Assembly: GCA_000161975.1 (NCBI GenBank)
Contig: GG688422.1
Location: forward strand, 555,824-619,823
Length of the DNA: 64,000 bases
Direction of reading: 5' to 3'
Source of the DNA: Eubacterium saphenum ATCC 49989
Lineage (GTDB): Bacteria; Bacillota; Clostridia; Peptostreptococcales; Anaerovoracaceae
In this document: in pieces, positions 61,147 through 64,000 of the stretch
How the letters are laid out: every line of letters starts with the position of its first letter
Position numbering within the stretch: the first letter of the stretch is position 1
Translations under genes and position numbers: made by a program
The notes under the pieces: model-generated
Databases searched by the model: none
What the model saw: the letters and a program-made list of their open reading frames with translations, nothing else
Told to the model about the DNA's origin: nothing

Positions 61147-62547
61147 CTAAAGCCCTATCCTGTCACCTATATAACCGGATACCTCGTCTATACCTATACG
61201 TGTCTGCTCCATGGTATCACGGTCTCTTATGGTCACCTTACCGTCTTTTTCCGTATCGAAATCAACGCAAATGCAATATGGCGTTCCGATTTCATCCTGT
61301 CTTCTGTAACGCTTTCCTATAGAGCCGGTCTTATCATAATCCACAGGAAAATCCTTAATTAATTTTTCAAAAATAGGATCTGAAACCGAGCTTAACTGCT
61401 TGCTCAAAGGTAACACCGCCGCCTTGTACGGAGCAAGATACGGATGCAACCTCATCACTACCCTTGAAGTATTTTTATCTTTGTCTACTATCTCTTCTTC
61501 ATACGCATCGTTTAACACCGCCAAGAGCAACCTGTCCGCTCCGAGCGACGGTTCAATACAATACGGTGTAAATTTCCGGTTGGTTTCAGGGTCTTGATAT
61601 ACGAGCTCTTCTCCCGATTCTTTTGTGTGCTGTTTCAAATCAAAATCCGTTCTGTTTGCAATTCCCCAAAGTTCGCCCCAACCAAAGCTGAAATTATATT
61701 CAATGTCTGTCGTAGCCTCACTATAGTGTGAAAGCTCTTCCTTTGAATGCTCTCTCTTCCTTATGTTTTCTTCTTTTATACCTATGGTTTTTAAAAACTC
61801 CACACAATAATTTTGCCAAAAGTCAAACCAACCCATACTTTCATCCGGCGCACAAAAGAACTCCAATTCCATTTGTTCAAATTCTCTCGTCCTGAATATA
61901 AAGTTACCCGGAGTGATTTCATTTCTAAATGATTTTCCGATCTGGCATATCCCAAACGGGAGTTTTTTTCGCATGGACCTCTGTACAGATTTAAAGTTTA
62001 CAAAAATGCCTTGTGCGGTTTCAGGTCTTAGATAAATTTCCGCCTTTGCGCCTTCCGTAACTCCCTGATAGGTTTTAAACATTAAATTAAACTGCCTTAT
62101 ATCTGTAAAATTATGCTTGCCGCAGTTAGGGCATTTGACTTCGTGCTCTTCAAGAAAGCTCATCATTTTTTCATTGGTCCAGCCGTCTACTACCTGCTCT
62201 TTGCCTTCTTTCTGCAGTTCATCTTCTATCAATTTATCCGCTCTGAATCTACTTTTGCATTCTTTGCAATCTACAAGCGGATCTGAAAACCCACCTACAT
62301 GTCCGGAAGCTACCCAAGTCTGCGGATTCATTAGTATAGCGGCATCAAGCCCTACGTTATATTTCGACTCGTGGACGAATTTTTTCCACCACGCTTTTTT
62401 TATATTGTTCTTAAGTTCTACACCTAAAGGACCGTAATCCCAAGTGTTTGACAGGCCTCCATATATTTCGGAACCGGGAAACACAAAACCTCTGTTTTTA
62501 GCAAGCGAAAGGATTTTATCACGTTTATCATTGCAATTATTTGTCAT
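61147..62547 (-). CDS. glyS: Glycyl-tRNA synthetase, single-chain (alpha2) type
   Basis: 466 residues, the dimeric archaeal/eukaryote-like form used by many Firmicutes. FVFPGSEIYGGLSNTWDYGPLG opens the class II core; zinc ligands are in CKECKSRFRAD and VKCPNCGKHNF; motif 2 is SFRNEITPGNFIFRTREFEQMELEFF, and motif 3 is EPSLGADRLLLAVL. The anticodon-binding domain follows from about 370. No glycine or T-box leader precedes it, since it begins 12 bases after the preceding gene. Confidence 0.96.
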   Translation of the reverse strand: MTNNCNDKRDKILSLAKNRGFVFPGSEIYGGLSNTWDYGPLGVELKNNIKKAWWKKFVHESKYNVGLDAAILMNPQTWVASGHVGGFSDPLVDCKECKSRFRADKLIEDELQKEGKEQVVDGWTNEKMMSFLEEHEVKCPNCGKHNFTDIRQFNLMFKTYQGVTEGAKAEIYLRPETAQGIFVNFKSVQRSMRKKLPFGICQIGKSFRNEITPGNFIFRTREFEQMELEFFCAPDESMGWFDFWQNYCVEFLKTIGIKEENIRKREHSKEELSHYSEATTDIEYNFSFGWGELWGIANRTDFDLKQHTKESGEELVYQDPETNRKFTPYCIEPSLGADRLLLAVLNDAYEEEIVDKDKNTSRVVMRLHPYLAPYKAAVLPLSKQLSSVSDPIFEKLIKDFPVDYDKTGSIGKRYRRQDEIGTPYCICVDFDTEKDGKVTIRDRDTMEQTRIGIDEVSGYIGDRIGL

Positions 62548-62559
62548 AAATTCCCCCGC

Positions 62560-63174
62560 CTAATTAATCTCATCCTCAAGGTCTATTTGCTCGCCTGCAT
62601 CTTTGACGCCTTCCGCCACATCATTTTCCGCACCCTTGGACATATTGCTCATCTTATCTTTGCTTTCTTTAGCCTTTTCCATAGCGCTGCTTGCATACGA
62701 TTTAGCAGTCTTGTAAACTTCTTCGCCCTTATCCTTAGCTATATCAAAATACTCTTTTCCTTTTTCAGCGCCCTTATCTAAATAGCTACTCACATCTATT
62801 ACTGTTCCGTCTTCTTTTACAATAGTTACCTTGCAGCTGGTTCCAAACGTAGCTATCAACCCTGCGATTATCCCCCAAGGTGCAAGTACCGCTCCTATCA
62901 TCCCGACGGTAAGCGGAATGTTTATCAACTTTTGGTCATCTTTTCTGACAATGACCCTCATCGCATTGCCTTTTTTTGCATGTTCTTTTAAGTTGCTCAA
63001 TATGGCATTTGTATACGTCTTCATTTCTTTGTTTGCAGACTCACCTTTTTCTTCTGCAGAAATGATGGCATCTATAACATTGCCATCGCAGGCTTCGAGT
63101 ATTTCCTTCGCCTCTTTATATCCAAGGCCCGTTCTATCTTTTACAAGATCTATTTTTTCTAAACTAATATCCAT
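62560..63174 (-). CDS. UBA-like/DUF4342 protein
   Basis: 204 residues. The N-terminal 45 residues (LVKDRTGLGYKEAKEILEACDGNVIDAI) form a UBA/TS-N-like three-helix domain as in EF-Ts. A DUF4342 segment (about 75-115) carries one hydrophobic stretch (GMIGAVLAPWGIIAGLIATFG). The rest is an amphipathic, repeat-like helical region (KEYFDIAKDKGEEVYKTAKSYASSAMEKAKESKDK) with an acidic end. Such genes are common next to recO-glyS in Clostridia as far as I recall. Function unknown; membrane association is plausible. Confidence 0.8.
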   Translation of the reverse strand: MDISLEKIDLVKDRTGLGYKEAKEILEACDGNVIDAIISAEEKGESANKEMKTYTNAILSNLKEHAKKGNAMRVIVRKDDQKLINIPLTVGMIGAVLAPWGIIAGLIATFGTSCKVTIVKEDGTVIDVSSYLDKGAEKGKEYFDIAKDKGEEVYKTAKSYASSAMEKAKESKDKMSNMSKGAENDVAEGVKDAGEQIDLEDEIN

Positions 63175-63208
63175 CTCAAGCCTCCTTCTCTAAACTATAT
63201 GTAACTTA

Positions 63209-63979
63209 TCAACGCTTTGATAACGTTTTACAAAGTACGCTCTCGCTTTTTAAATTCAACTTCCCCAAGTGATAGGACGCATACCTTCTTAAAAACATCC
63301 AGTATTCATTGAATTTATCATCCGGTATTGTCAGCTCACCAACCTTTGAAATATCAGCATTAGCCAGATAACGCACCGTGTTAATTATATCAGATGAAAC
63401 TTTTAAAATCAACGAATCGTAGTACCCGCCACCTATCTCGGTTTTAGCTTTTTTATACGTTTCGTAAGTTTTTCCGCTTTTTAATGAAAAGTAACAACTT
63501 TCATTTGCGGCGTCCAAAAAAACTTCATTATTTATAACAAACACCCCTGTCATCGTTAATATTTTAATAAAATAATATATAGGGAAGATGGCATATTCAG
63601 ATTCTCGCCTACGTGCAGCATCAAGGAAACTACTGAGATGATTGTAAGCACCATGTTCGCCTGAATTTTCAGGTATGACCTTATCCGTTATCTCTATCGC
63701 AAACATAGCGACGGCAAGTTTTTCAATGTCACTTGCAATTTCCATTGGATAGTCTATAAGGTCTACTTTAAGTACATTATAATATCGGTTTTGTTTTATC
63801 TGAAAAATTGATTTTGACATCGGCTGTAATATGTTTGCATCTCCACCTTTGCTACTTCCACTGCCGTATGCGGATGCTAAAATTTTTTTGTCATCTCTTG
63901 TGAGCAACGTAACCAAATTTCGCCCGCCTGTCATCTTTATGCACCTAAGTACTATGGCCTCTATCTCAAATTCATCCAT
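63209..63979 (-). CDS. recO: DNA repair protein RecO, zinc-ribbon residues absent
   Basis: 256 residues. The N-terminal OB fold (FEIEAIVLRCIKMTGGRNLVTLLTRDDKK and LASAYGSGSSKG) and the helical domain (YNHLSSFLDAA, YYFIKILTMTGVF) match RecO. The CxxC...CxxC zinc motif that usually follows in Firmicutes RecO is missing: the region reads NNEVFLDAANESCYFSLKSGK, with a single Cys. RecO loads RecA on SSB-coated DNA with RecR. The upstream neighbour (probably era in most Clostridia) is beyond the right edge; only 21 bases remain. Confidence 0.88.
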   Translation of the reverse strand: MDEFEIEAIVLRCIKMTGGRNLVTLLTRDDKKILASAYGSGSSKGGDANILQPMSKSIFQIKQNRYYNVLKVDLIDYPMEIASDIEKLAVAMFAIEITDKVIPENSGEHGAYNHLSSFLDAARRRESEYAIFPIYYFIKILTMTGVFVINNEVFLDAANESCYFSLKSGKTYETYKKAKTEIGGGYYDSLILKVSSDIINTVRYLANADISKVGELTIPDDKFNEYWMFLRRYASYHLGKLNLKSESVLCKTLSKR

Positions 63980-64000
63980 GAAAGTCTCCTAACGCATATG

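Noticed and set aside
62548..62559. A T-box or glycine riboswitch for glyS
   Set aside because: Only 12 bases separate glyS from the preceding gene; the same applies to thrS, with 24 bases.
63980..64000. The end of an upstream era gene
   Set aside because: era commonly precedes recO in Clostridia, but only 21 bases remain (reading CATATGCGTTAG on the minus strand), too little to support a feature.

Overview
The window is a gene-dense stretch (nearly all genes on the minus strand) of a low-to-mid GC Gram-positive anaerobe. Its gene orders are typical of Clostridia: ylxM-ffh-rpsP-khpA-rimM-trmD, sepF-lspA-rluD, dgt-dnaG-rpoD-trmK-nif3, rsmB-prpC-prkC-rpe and recO-glyS-ppdK. A class A RNase P RNA, pyruvate phosphate dikinase, hexameric glutamate dehydrogenase, PASTA kinase, class B sortase and SepF fit the Eubacteriales. 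A member near Family XIII (Anaerovoracaceae/Mogibacterium-like) is my guess, but the sequence alone does not fix the genus. I see no rRNA, tRNA, CRISPR array, transposase or prophage.

Layout, read in the direction of minus-strand transcription within each block. 7.63-0 kb: one long operon from a consensus promoter, ylxM-ffh-rpsP-khpA-rimM-trmD-(HlyD-like)-yggS-sepF-lspA-rluD-glnS. 11.7-7.65 kb: M29 aminopeptidase, oligoendopeptidase F, NAD kinase. 26.1-12.4 kb: an envelope-building region. It starts with a TagG/TagH-type polymer exporter and two LicD-family paralogues that have lost the usual acidic metal-binding motif, one of them fused to a helical-repeat region and a long acidic tail. A second promoter follows, driving an LCP transferase, a ThrRS without a TGS domain, a D-aspartate-ligase-like ATP-grasp enzyme, an aspartate racemase, MurE and a pseudouridine synthase. 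30.8-26.2 kb: rsmB-prpC-prkC-rpe, without the rsgA often found here.

31-39.4 kb is the most accessory part. It holds a flavodoxin-like gene on the plus strand behind a three-copy leader repeat, two small membrane-protein genes each preceded by an out-of-frame leader ORF with its own Shine-Dalgarno, and the S9/L13 operon. After a VanY-type carboxypeptidase come three very short hydrophobic ORFs, a CofE-like (F420-ligase family) protein, an OatA-like acyltransferase whose SGNH domain lacks its catalytic Ser and His, and a class B sortase on the plus strand. 39.4-53.7 kb: gdhA, a MATE pump next to rnpB, then a long housekeeping operon from murI through rarD, a cysteine-less transglutaminase-like protein, dut, DUF47, dgt, dnaG, rpoD, trmK and nif3. 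A TagF-like polymerase lies upstream. 53.7-58.4 kb: secreted surface proteins (InlB-type repeats, a GH73-like glucosaminidase with a ~300-nt leader, a membrane-anchored unknown). 58.4-64 kb: recO-UBA/DUF4342-glyS-ppdK.

The biological theme is cell-envelope construction. The strongest proposal is a D-aspartate cross-bridge cassette (racemase + ATP-grasp ligase + MurE) transcribed with an LCP transferase, beside an exporter carrying two apparently non-catalytic LicD-like proteins. Several envelope proteins here (two LicD-like, OatA-like, transglutaminase-like) keep the fold but lack catalytic residues. Starts were re-chosen from Shine-Dalgarno placement where the longest frame was clearly too long. 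Functions are family-level assignments read by eye.
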